From Bacteroidales bacterium (GTDB lineage: Bacteria > Bacteroidota > Bacteroidia > Bacteroidales > UBA932), in NCBI GenBank assembly GCA_017469425.1, contig JAFUGJ010000089.1, forward strand, positions 1 through 64,000: a stretch of DNA of 64,000 bases. Direction: 5' to 3'. Below are positions 51,777 through 59,655 of the stretch, one piece after another. The position numbers and the translations under genes were made by a program. Below the pieces are notes generated by a model that was given only the letters and a program-made list of their open reading frames with translations, had not been told where the DNA came from and searched no databases. Every line of letters begins with the position of its first letter. Position 1 is the first letter of the stretch.

Positions 51777-52799
51777 TTATTTGCTGTTTGCCTTGTAGTA
51801 CTTGATGAGTTTGGGAACCACTTCTTCAACCTTGCCGGTAATCACATAGTCCGCAATCTTGTTGATGGGAGCGTCGGGGTCGGTGTTGATGGAAATGATG
51901 ATGCCCGAGTCGCGCATGCCTGCAATGTGCTGAATCTGTCCGGAAATGCCGCAGGCGATATACACCTTGGGATGGACGGTGACACCGGTCTGGCCAATCT
52001 GGCGGTCGTGGTCCACGAAGCCCGCGTCAACTGCGGCACGGCTTGCGCCGACCTCTCCGTGAAGTTCCCTTGCGAGCTGGAAAAGGAGGTCGAAACCTTC
52101 CTTGCTGCCCACGCCGTATCCTCCGGCAACAACTATCGATGCACCTTTTAGGTTGTGCTTCGCGGCTTCGATATGGCGGTCGATGACCTTTACCACATAG
52201 TCGGCGTCGGGCACATATTCCGCCACATCGGGAGTTACCACTTCGCCCTTGTAGTTCTCGTCCAGAATCTGCTTCTGCATCACGCCGCTTCGCACCGTTG
52301 CCATCTGCGGACGGTGTTCGGGGTTCACGATGGTTGCCACGATGTTGCCTCCGAAGGCGGGGCGTATCTGATATAGAAGGTCCTTGTATTTCTCGTGGGT
52401 ACGGATATCTTCATAGTCGCCGATTTCGAGCTGGGTGCAGTCGGCAGTGAGTCCGCTGGTAAGGCTGGAGCTCACTCGGGGGCCGAGGTCGCGTCCTATT
52501 ACGGTCGCACCCATGAGGCATATCTGCGGCTGCTCTTCCTTGAAGAGGTTTACGAGGATGTCGGTATGGGGTGCAGAGGTGTAGGGGAAAAGTCCGGGAG
52601 CGTCGAAGATGAAGAGCTTGTCCACTCCGTAGGGGAGAATCTGGCTCTCTACCTTTCCGGTGATGCCGGTGCCCGCCACTACTGCATGGAGCTGAACGCC
52701 AAGACGGTTCGCAAGCTTGCGTCCTTTGGTAAGAAGTTCCTGGGAGACTTCGGCAACGCTGGTGCCTTCAATCTCACAATAGACGAATACATTGTTCAT
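51777..52799 (-). CDS. etfA: Electron transfer flavoprotein alpha subunit
   Basis: 340 residues. The N-terminal domain pairs with EtfB, and the C-terminal FAD domain carries QIGQTGVTVHPKVYIACGISGQIQH and NTDPDAPIN, diagnostic of EtfA. It accepts electrons from the acyl-CoA dehydrogenase encoded downstream. The length fits EtfA of the short, non-ferredoxin type. Confidence 0.93.
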   Translation of the reverse strand: MNNVFVYCEIEGTSVAEVSQELLTKGRKLANRLGVQLHAVVAGTGITGKVESQILPYGVDKLFIFDAPGLFPYTSAPHTDILVNLFKEEQPQICLMGATVIGRDLGPRVSSSLTSGLTADCTQLEIGDYEDIRTHEKYKDLLYQIRPAFGGNIVATIVNPEHRPQMATVRSGVMQKQILDENYKGEVVTPDVAEYVPDADYVVKVIDRHIEAAKHNLKGASIVVAGGYGVGSKEGFDLLFQLARELHGEVGASRAAVDAGFVDHDRQIGQTGVTVHPKVYIACGISGQIQHIAGMRDSGIIISINTDPDAPINKIADYVITGKVEEVVPKLIKYYKANSK

Positions 52800-52802
52800 G
52801 GC

Positions 52803-53675
52803 TTAACCGATTATCTTTTCGTTCAACAATTCCTGCACGAGACCTTCCACATCGGCATCGCTTCCGGTGAGGCTCTTGCTTTCCTTGGCCTGGAATACGA
52901 TGTTCTGCACGGCCTTCACCTTGGTAGGGGAGCCTGCATTTCCGCACTGGGCGGGGTCGCCGTCCACATCGGCCACACTCCACTGGGTGAGGTTGAGGTA
53001 AGGCTTCTGCTCGTAGAGGTAGTCATATTTTCCGGGCTCTGCGGGCCTTTCGGACGGGCAGCTCGCCCTCTTGTACTTGAGCACCAGCTGGGCGTTGCAG
53101 GGCCTGCACGGAGTGGCGCTTCCGTTAACGGTAATCACAAGTGGAAGGGGAGCGACGACAGTTTCCACTCCTCCGTCGATATGGCGGCGTATGGTTGCCT
53201 TTCCGTCTTCAATCCCGAGGATTTCTTCTGCATAGGTAACCTGGTTGAGCCCGAGTTTCTGGGCCACCTGGGGGCCTACCTGGGCGGTATCGCCGTCAAT
53301 TGCCTGGCGTCCGCCTATGATGATGTCAGCACCGCCTATTTTCTTGATTGCGGTGGCGAGGGCATAAGATGTGGCGAGGGTGTCGGCACCTGCAAACAGG
53401 CGGTCGGTAAGCAGCCACCCTGTATCTGCGCCGCGGTAAAGTCCCTGTCTGATGATTTCACCGGCGCGGGGAGGACCCATCGTGAGCACTCCTACCGTAG
53501 TGCCGGGATTCTGTTCTTTGATTTGGAGGGCCTGTTCGAGCGCGAGAAGGTCGTCGGGGTTGAAGATGGCCGGAAGCGCCGCCCTGTTGACAGTGCCGGC
53601 TTCGGTCATTGCGTCCTTTCCCACATTTCGCGTGTCGGGAACCTGCTTGGCCAGCACGATTATTTTATAAGCCAT
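52803..53675 (-). CDS. etfB: Electron transfer flavoprotein beta subunit
   Basis: 290 residues; KIIVLAKQVPDTRNVG at the start, then IIGGRQAIDGDTAQVGPQVA, the AMP/FAD-binding signature of EtfB. First gene of the etfB-etfA-acyl-CoA dehydrogenase operon, three bases before etfA. Whether this ETF bifurcates electrons cannot be told here. Confidence 0.93.
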   Translation of the reverse strand: MAYKIIVLAKQVPDTRNVGKDAMTEAGTVNRAALPAIFNPDDLLALEQALQIKEQNPGTTVGVLTMGPPRAGEIIRQGLYRGADTGWLLTDRLFAGADTLATSYALATAIKKIGGADIIIGGRQAIDGDTAQVGPQVAQKLGLNQVTYAEEILGIEDGKATIRRHIDGGVETVVAPLPLVITVNGSATPCRPCNAQLVLKYKRASCPSERPAEPGKYDYLYEQKPYLNLTQWSVADVDGDPAQCGNAGSPTKVKAVQNIVFQAKESKSLTGSDADVEGLVQELLNEKIIG

Positions 53676-53710
53676 AATTTAAATAGGTTTAAGTTTCTTT
53701 TAACTGCCTG

Positions 53711-53718
53711 CAAAGATA
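53711..53718 (-). promoter_or_regulatory. -7 element of the etfBA operon
   Basis: Minus strand TATCTTTG, perfect TAnnTTTG, 35 bases upstream of the etfB ATG. Confidence 0.5.
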
Positions 53719-53728
53719 GTAAATATTT

Positions 53729-54397
53729 TTATCTCCGGTTGGCGATGCCTATGTAGTAGAAGAGCGTAGCAAGGGAGCCGAGCGCGGCTATGACATAGGT
53801 ATATGCGGCCCATTTGAGGGCGTCTTTCGCCATGGGAAGCGTCTCGTAGGTAGTGAGGCCGGAACCCTCCAGCCATGCTATCGCCCTGCGGCTGGCATCT
53901 ATCTCAACCGGCAGGGTAACCAGGCTGAAGAAGGTGGTGGCGGCGAAAAGCGCGATGCCAATCCAAAGCAGCCCGGGGAAAATGTTAATGAACAGCACTC
54001 CTGCGAGCAGTACCCACTGCACGGTGTTGTTGGCGAAGGTTACCACGGGAACGAGGGCGCTGCGAAGCCTCAGCGGGGCATATCCCACCGCATGCTGGAT
54101 GCAGTGCCCTGTTTCGTGGGCCGCCACAGCCGCTGCGGCGATATTCCGTTTTGCAAACACGCTTTCGGAGAGGTTGATGCTCTTGTCGGCGGGGTTGTAA
54201 TGGTCGGTCAGTTTGCCTGCGATGCCTGTAATCTTTACATCCCTGATGCCGTTGTCGGCCATCATCCGTGCGGAAATGTCCGCTCCGCTGAGGTCGATGC
54301 CAACCTTGGAGTATTTTTCAAACCTTCTGTTGAGGGTGGCCTGCACTATCCATGAAAGGACCATAACCACCAGCATAATTATCCAAGCAAAATTCAT
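53729..54397 (-). CDS. Membrane zinc metallopeptidase (YugP-like)
   Basis: 222 residues with an N-terminal helix, AAHETGHCIQH (HExxH-type zinc motif, residues about 93-97) and two or three C-terminal membrane helices (VQWVLLAGVLFINIFPGLL). It matches the Zn_peptidase_2 family. Its substrate is unknown, and it is probably part of a DJ-1, S4 protein, peptidase operon. Confidence 0.88.
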   Translation of the reverse strand: MNFAWIIMLVVMVLSWIVQATLNRRFEKYSKVGIDLSGADISARMMADNGIRDVKITGIAGKLTDHYNPADKSINLSESVFAKRNIAAAAVAAHETGHCIQHAVGYAPLRLRSALVPVVTFANNTVQWVLLAGVLFINIFPGLLWIGIALFAATTFFSLVTLPVEIDASRRAIAWLEGSGLTTYETLPMAKDALKWAAYTYVIAALGSLATLFYYIGIANRR

Positions 54398-54412
54398 GTC
54401 AGTCAGTTATTA

Positions 54413-54799
54413 TTAATCGTTGTCAATGGCTTCCCATAAGGAATCCAGGGTGCGCCTGTCCTTCTTGGTAGGGCGTCCCGTGCCTTTGTCGCGCTTTACG
54501 AAAAACACTTCCTTGGGCGCATTCAGCTTGTCGAGTTCCGCCGCAGGAGTAAGGTTTTCGGCGTACTCTTCAACCAGGGAGGCCCCTACCCGGGCATGCA
54601 GGGCGGCTTTAACCCTGTAGCTGAGTTCCACGGGGCCCTTTCGTATGGTGAGAAGGTCGCCAACTTTGACTACCTTTGCCGGTTTGCTCACCACTCCGTT
54701 CACCTGCACTTTGTTGCCCTTGCAGGCATCTGTTGCGTCCGACCGTGTCTTGAACACGCGGATGCACCAGAGGTATTTGTCGAGTCGTATGTCTTCCAT
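54413..54799 (-). CDS. S4-domain RNA-binding protein, HslR/Hsp15-like
   Basis: 128 residues. RLDKYLWCIRVFKTRSDA and KVQVNGVVSKPAKVVKVGD form the S4 domain. The basic C-terminus (GTGRPTKKDRRTLDSLW) is typical of Hsp15, which binds free 50S subunits carrying nascent chains. It lies 15 bases before the Zn peptidase gene. Confidence 0.88.
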   Translation of the reverse strand: MEDIRLDKYLWCIRVFKTRSDATDACKGNKVQVNGVVSKPAKVVKVGDLLTIRKGPVELSYRVKAALHARVGASLVEEYAENLTPAAELDKLNAPKEVFFVKRDKGTGRPTKKDRRTLDSLWEAIDND

Positions 54800-54802
54800 A
54801 TT

Positions 54803-55378
54803 TCAAATAGTATGAAGGTACAATGCGTGCCGCACTTCTTCCACCTTCTCCGGACGGAGTTTCTTAACAATTTCCAGGCCGAAACTGAGGGCGTGCCCTG
54901 CGCTGCGTCCGGTGATGATGCGCCCGGAGCAGATGGCGGGTCTGGGTTCGAAATGTGCCCCGGCCTTCTGCAATGCGCCTTCAAATCCGTCGAAACAGGT
55001 AACGGTGGCACCTTCTATGCCTCTTAACTGGCTGAGTACAAGCCCTGGGGCCGCGCAGATTGCCGCCACGCTGCCGCCAGCATCGTAGTGTTCCTGCATG
55101 AGCCTGATGAGGGGCTTGCATGCCGCGAGGCTCTTGCTGCCGGGCATGCCTCCGGGAAAAATCAGCAGGTCGTTTTCGGTGGTGCCTTCGTGGTCGGTTT
55201 CCATGAAGGGAAGGTTTGCCTCCACTCCCACCAGCGCTCCATGCGAAGTCTGGGCAAAGGGTTCTTCGCCGATTCCCACCAGGGTGGTCAGCAGTCCGGC
55301 ACGGCGCAGGACATCATTTGTGCCGAGAGCTTCCACATCCTCGAAACCGTCGGCAAGGAAAATGTAAATACCTTTCAT
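54803..55378 (-). CDS. DJ-1/PfpI family protein (YajL-like)
   Basis: 191 residues from the ATG at 55378. IYIFLADGFEDVEA and the nucleophile elbow VAAICAAPGLVLSQL with the conserved Cys define the DJ-1/ThiJ family. Roles in protein deglycation or oxidative stress are described for family members; the role here is unknown. A weak promoter is present upstream, and the gene is divergent from the isomerase gene. Confidence 0.85.
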   Translation of the reverse strand: MKGIYIFLADGFEDVEALGTNDVLRRAGLLTTLVGIGEEPFAQTSHGALVGVEANLPFMETDHEGTTENDLLIFPGGMPGSKSLAACKPLIRLMQEHYDAGGSVAAICAAPGLVLSQLRGIEGATVTCFDGFEGALQKAGAHFEPRPAICSGRIITGRSAGHALSFGLEIVKKLRPEKVEEVRHALYLHTI

Positions 55379-55439
55379 ATCCGTAAAGATAATAAATAAC
55401 ACGGAAAAATGTTATCTTCGCGTAAAATCAGAAAGGATT

Positions 55440-56426
55440 ATGGAAAAAAAGAAACTGTATCCGCTTCATTTCGGGGCTATCGACGATATATATAACTGGG
55501 GCAGTGAGCATTGGCGCATGGCGGACCTTGGATACCGCGACACTTTCATCACCGGCGGATGGCTCGGAGGCAATGCTTTTGCGGATGTGATGGAAACCTA
55601 TCTCGACCGCATTACCGGCGACCATATCTTCGATTTCTACGGAGCCCAGTTTCCTTTTCAGATAAAGGATGTCAAGGTCAAGGGGAAGATGCCCCTCCGG
55701 GTGAGTCCGGATGACGAAATGGCGCGGAACCGCTACGACCATCTCGGCAAGGAAAAGCTCTGGTACATACGAAGTGCCGGTCGCGATGCGCGCCTGCTGC
55801 TGGGATTCAAGGAAAACTGCGATGCATCCGCTCTTTACGAAGCCTGCATGAACGGCACTGCCGACAGGCTTCTGAATGTGCTGCAGCCCATCGAAGGACA
55901 GTATTTCCATATCCCTCCGGGCACTCCGCACTGCGCCTGGGGAAGTCTGGATATAATTGAAGTTAGCGAATCTTCCGCCCTCGATTTCCTGCTCTGCCCA
56001 TGGGGTCAGGAACTTTCCTCGGACGAATTCGACCCCGAGCTGAATCTCGTGCAGGCGCTGGATATAATCGATTTCGGCAAGGCGCCTTCGGAACTGCTGA
56101 CAGGAAAAACCGTTCAGGCCGATAATGCGGGAGCGGCAAAATCCCTCCTGAAACTCCCGCAGTTCAGCGTGAATCTGCTAAGCCTCGACCAGCCCCTGCA
56201 TGTAAACTCCCCCGAAGCCGGAAGCTGCACGGCCTATGCACTGGTGAAAGGTTCATTCGCCGTAGTTCCCGGCGATGCCGAGACTCTGAAGAATGCCGAC
56301 ATGTCAGTTGCTTCAAAACAGGCCGCCGACACGGTGCTCGTGCCTTCTGAACTAACGGATTTCAATCTGCTGCCGCTTCGCGAAGGCACGACGCTTCTTG
56401 AGGTAATCGTGGAAGCGCAGAATTAA
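55440..56426 (+). CDS. Class I mannose-6-phosphate isomerase-like protein
   Basis: 328 residues, a cupin-fold protein. LRVSPDD is the usual Q-V-H-P region but with Ser-Pro in place of His-Pro, and the second cupin motif is YFHIPPGTPHCAW. The overall start (YPLHFGAIDDIYNWGSEHWR) fits class I phosphomannose isomerases of Bacteroidetes. The substitution of the usual zinc-site residues makes catalytic activity uncertain, so the name is by similarity only. Confidence 0.7.
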   Translation: MEKKKLYPLHFGAIDDIYNWGSEHWRMADLGYRDTFITGGWLGGNAFADVMETYLDRITGDHIFDFYGAQFPFQIKDVKVKGKMPLRVSPDDEMARNRYDHLGKEKLWYIRSAGRDARLLLGFKENCDASALYEACMNGTADRLLNVLQPIEGQYFHIPPGTPHCAWGSLDIIEVSESSALDFLLCPWGQELSSDEFDPELNLVQALDIIDFGKAPSELLTGKTVQADNAGAAKSLLKLPQFSVNLLSLDQPLHVNSPEAGSCTAYALVKGSFAVVPGDAETLKNADMSVASKQAADTVLVPSELTDFNLLPLREGTTLLEVIVEAQN

Positions 56427-56430
56427 ACAG

Positions 56431-57876
56431 TTAAATACCGGAAACTTTTACATCCGTTCCGGGCGAGCGGCGCATCACATCCACCAGCTTGCGGCGGTTG
56501 ACGCTCACTTTTCCGGTGGTGAACTGCGGCAGGTTATATGACATCAGCAGCCTTTTGTAGTATTTGACCGGGTCTTTCTGCGGCAGCATGAATGCCTTTG
56601 ATGCCTGCCCGTCGGTATCTATATGCGCAATATACAGTCTTGTATAGAGGCTGTCGTCGCGGCGTGAACTGAATATCATCCACCTGCCATTGCTGCTCCA
56701 GCTGTGGAAGCTGTCCACGCTGTCGGAGTTGAGAGCGTCCAGAGGTCGGCTTTCTCCGCTCAGCAAATCTATCATCCACAGGTCGGCATCCTGATGCCAT
56801 ATCGAGAAGTTTCCGTATTTATGGAGGGTGAAGCAAAGGTAGCGGCCATCGGGAGAAATCCTGGGGAAGGAGGCGCTCTTTCCCAATGCAGGTGCGTCAA
56901 ACACAGTTTCGAGCGTATCTCCAAAACTCATTGTCGCGGCGTCGAAAGCTATCCTCTTTATCCCATAGTGCACTTTTTCTACATTCCTGGTTACGGCATC
57001 CACGGCTTCAGCCGAGCAGAAATAAAGCCATTTCCCGTCGGGTGAGAAGGCGGGGAAGGTCTCGAAATTCTCTTCCGACTTCGTGAGGGGCGACCATGCT
57101 ATGCTGTGGGTGCGCAGGTTGTAGACAACCACATCCGAAGCGTCGTCGTATACCTCTATCCTGTCGTTGCCATGGTTGTAGAACTGCTGAAAGGTCTTGT
57201 TGACCGAGAATGCGACAAAATCACCTTCGGGATGCCAGAAAGGATATACGAGTGCACTCATGGTGGAGTCGGTCTTGGTATTTAGCTTCTCGATATTTTC
57301 TCCTTCCGCCACCATGGTTCCGCCGAAAGTGGCGCGTGCATGGAAAAGAAGGGTGGAAGGGTCTCCGTTGCAGTATGTGTGGCAGTTGCAGCAGTTGCTG
57401 CCTCCGTTCTTGTTTTCGTAGATTGGAGTCTGCCTATAGCTGCCGAGGTTCCTCTGGTAAATTCCCATCTTCTCCCATGCCTGATATCCGGGGGGAATGA
57501 GCCTGTAGGAAATGTAAGGGTCTATCTTTTCGTGGGAAACATATATGCAAAAGTCTTTGCATGCTTTCCAGTTCCTGCCTTCCCTTACGAGCAGGGTGAA
57601 GCTGACAGAATCGGAGGCCATGAGCGTGCTCCATTCCCGCCGGGAGAATCTGAACAGCCCTTTGCGGGGGCGGATAATTTTCGAGCCGTTGATTCTCAGT
57701 GCGGATTCGCCCTCGCCTGTAAACGAGAAATTCAGAGGGGCGATGTTGTCCGGAACGGTCACATCCCTGTAATCGGGATAAATAGGGGCGGCCTCTTCGC
57801 TTTCGGAAATCTCTCCAATACGGGGAGCGCAGGCTGCAAGGCAAAGGACTATGGCGGCAAACAGTATCTTTCTCAT
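56431..57876 (-). CDS. TolB-like beta-propeller lipoprotein
   Basis: 481 residues from the ATG at 57876, lipobox VLCLAAC. After a 170-residue N-terminal part with a Cys cluster (GGSNCCNCHTYCNG), several PD40/WD40-like repeats appear, including FPAFSPDGKWLYFCS and FPRISPDGRYLCF. It is probably periplasmic. It is preceded by the DUF6057-like gene with a one-base gap, so the two are one operon. Function unknown. Confidence 0.75.
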   Translation of the reverse strand: MRKILFAAIVLCLAACAPRIGEISESEEAAPIYPDYRDVTVPDNIAPLNFSFTGEGESALRINGSKIIRPRKGLFRFSRREWSTLMASDSVSFTLLVREGRNWKACKDFCIYVSHEKIDPYISYRLIPPGYQAWEKMGIYQRNLGSYRQTPIYENKNGGSNCCNCHTYCNGDPSTLLFHARATFGGTMVAEGENIEKLNTKTDSTMSALVYPFWHPEGDFVAFSVNKTFQQFYNHGNDRIEVYDDASDVVVYNLRTHSIAWSPLTKSEENFETFPAFSPDGKWLYFCSAEAVDAVTRNVEKVHYGIKRIAFDAATMSFGDTLETVFDAPALGKSASFPRISPDGRYLCFTLHKYGNFSIWHQDADLWMIDLLSGESRPLDALNSDSVDSFHSWSSNGRWMIFSSRRDDSLYTRLYIAHIDTDGQASKAFMLPQKDPVKYYKRLLMSYNLPQFTTGKVSVNRRKLVDVMRRSPGTDVKVSGI

Positions 57877-57877
57877 G

Positions 57878-59572
57878 CTAATACACAGGATTTTTTTCAG
57901 CGCTTCCGGCATTTGCGGCATTGTTGTTTAGATATATCAGGTAATACCAGAATGAGTTGCGGTATCCGGCAGGAGCTTTGCCTTTGCTCCGGATGCTGGC
58001 CTGCTGGAAGTCTTTCAGCCGTGTGATGGTCTTCTCTTCCACGCCGTGGCTGCGGCACCAGTCAAAGTCGAGGTAAGCAAATTCGGGATTCTTCTCCACA
58101 TTGCGCTGATAATCTGCGAAAAATACCAGTGCTTCCTGGGCACATTCGGGAAGTTTCTTTAAGGCCGGACTGCCATGGAACTCATTGATGAAGCGGGCCG
58201 TATTGCGGATGTCTTTCGCAAGCAGGAGGAATGCAAGCCCGTACTCCATTGCGGCTGGGTCTGACTGATTCGTCCGCAGGATGGCGAACAGCTCATCCAT
58301 CGGAGAACCATATACCGCGAAGCCATCCGAAACAGGAAAATCCGCCCGGCCTCTGGTAAGTTCAGGATTCGATTCCACCAATGAATCGTTTCCCGGATAC
58401 CGTTTTCTTTCCAATGCCCATTTCCTGTAGAAAAGGCTGTGCGAGAGGATTTCCAGATATTTGTCGGCAACCTCATAGCTGCCGCGCATGATGTCGATGT
58501 CGGCAAGCATTTTCAACATGGAAGGGTTGCAGCCCGTGCTGGTGAATACCGCGTTGTATGCAACATTCTGGGCGCCTGCCATATTGCCTATATGGTAAAG
58601 CACATAAGGGAGAGCATAGTTGTATGTTTTGTCTCCGGGCACGAAAATCAGGTCGTGAGGCCCGTTGTGGGGGTAACGGAACATGTCCTTCATCAATGTG
58701 CCTTTGCAGGATTTGGCAAGGTGATAATAATTTGCCGCCACCTGGTTCAGTACATAAGGCTCCGAGGCTTTTTCCAGGGCATCCCAGTCCTGGCAGACCA
58801 CATAATGGTTCAACCTGTAAATATGCTTCATTACAGGATTCGTCAGTTTTCCGGAAAGCGTAATGGCTGCCGGGATGCAAGCCAGCGTGAGCACGCCGGA
58901 GGTTATGAGTGCGTAAAGCTTGCGGGGAATCCTGCCAAAGAACTCTGCAACAAGGATTGCAACAGGAAATGCAAACCAGCACACGAAGTGCCCCGCGTGC
59001 ATGGTCTCGCCGGGATTATAGAAGAACTCGGGCGTGAGACCGATGTGGAATTCCGGGGTTGCCAGAAGCAGATAGGCGATGTAAGCCGTTGCCAGTGCTG
59101 CGGCAAGCGTGACTGCAGCGCTCAGAAGGGCCTTTCTGTTGGCAATGCCATAGGCGAGGGCGCACAAGGCGAAGAGCGTCGAAGCGCTCCCTGCGAGCGG
59201 AAACAGCAGGACGGAAAGTACTATGCCGTACAAAACTTTTTCCCCTGAATTTACCCATGTTGCAAATGACAGCGAAGCCAGGAAAATTGCCGGAACAATG
59301 TCGAAATGCAGTTCAGGGTCGCAAAGCGAAGCTGCGAGAAGCATCAGTGGTGCCAGAATCAGGGGAAAGTGCCTGCGCAGTACCCATCCAATGCCCAGCA
59401 GGCAGATTATGGCAAGCGTCAGCGCCACGGCGGGATTCCCGAAAAACTGTACTATGAAACGCCCTGCCAGCCCTGCCAGCCCGCCCGGCTGAAAGAGCGT
59501 GTCGGCAATATACTCTTTTGTATATAGGAACAGCTGCTGCTGTTCGCGGTATGCCAGCGAAAACGGATTCAT
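57878..59572 (-). CDS. DUF6057-type membrane protein
   Basis: 564 residues from the ATG at 59572. Eight to ten membrane helices in the first 270 residues (TLAIICLLGIGWVL, VLYGIVLSVLLFPLAG) and a soluble helical, TPR-like C-terminal half. This matches the DUF6057 layout (REQQQLF, GGLAGLAGRFIVQFF near the start). The first membrane helix of relatives seems absent, so the N-terminus may be truncated. A 7-codon frame (59592 to 59569) overlaps the ATG. Function unknown. Confidence 0.65.
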   Translation of the reverse strand: MNPFSLAYREQQQLFLYTKEYIADTLFQPGGLAGLAGRFIVQFFGNPAVALTLAIICLLGIGWVLRRHFPLILAPLMLLAASLCDPELHFDIVPAIFLASLSFATWVNSGEKVLYGIVLSVLLFPLAGSASTLFALCALAYGIANRKALLSAAVTLAAALATAYIAYLLLATPEFHIGLTPEFFYNPGETMHAGHFVCWFAFPVAILVAEFFGRIPRKLYALITSGVLTLACIPAAITLSGKLTNPVMKHIYRLNHYVVCQDWDALEKASEPYVLNQVAANYYHLAKSCKGTLMKDMFRYPHNGPHDLIFVPGDKTYNYALPYVLYHIGNMAGAQNVAYNAVFTSTGCNPSMLKMLADIDIMRGSYEVADKYLEILSHSLFYRKWALERKRYPGNDSLVESNPELTRGRADFPVSDGFAVYGSPMDELFAILRTNQSDPAAMEYGLAFLLLAKDIRNTARFINEFHGSPALKKLPECAQEALVFFADYQRNVEKNPEFAYLDFDWCRSHGVEEKTITRLKDFQQASIRSKGKAPAGYRNSFWYYLIYLNNNAANAGSAEKNPVY

Positions 59573-59596
59573 TTGATTACGGGCTTGTTCATGGCA

Positions 59597-59604
59597 CAAA
59601 TATA
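59597..59604 (-). promoter_or_regulatory. -7 element of the DUF6057-TolB-like operon
   Basis: Minus strand TATATTTG, perfect, four bases before the ATG of a 7-codon frame that overlaps the DUF6057 ATG. Confidence 0.5.
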
Positions 59605-59606
59605 AC

Positions 59607-59638
59607 AAAAAAAGACCGGCCCCGAAAGGGGTCGGCCT
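59607..59638 (-). terminator. Intrinsic terminator of the second SusCD operon
   Basis: Minus strand AGGCCGACCCC and GGGGCCGGTCT (one mismatch) form a stem around TTTC, followed by TTTTTTT. The T-run abuts the promoter of the DUF6057 gene. Confidence 0.8.
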
Positions 59639-59655
59639 GTTTCGATAGTCAACTA

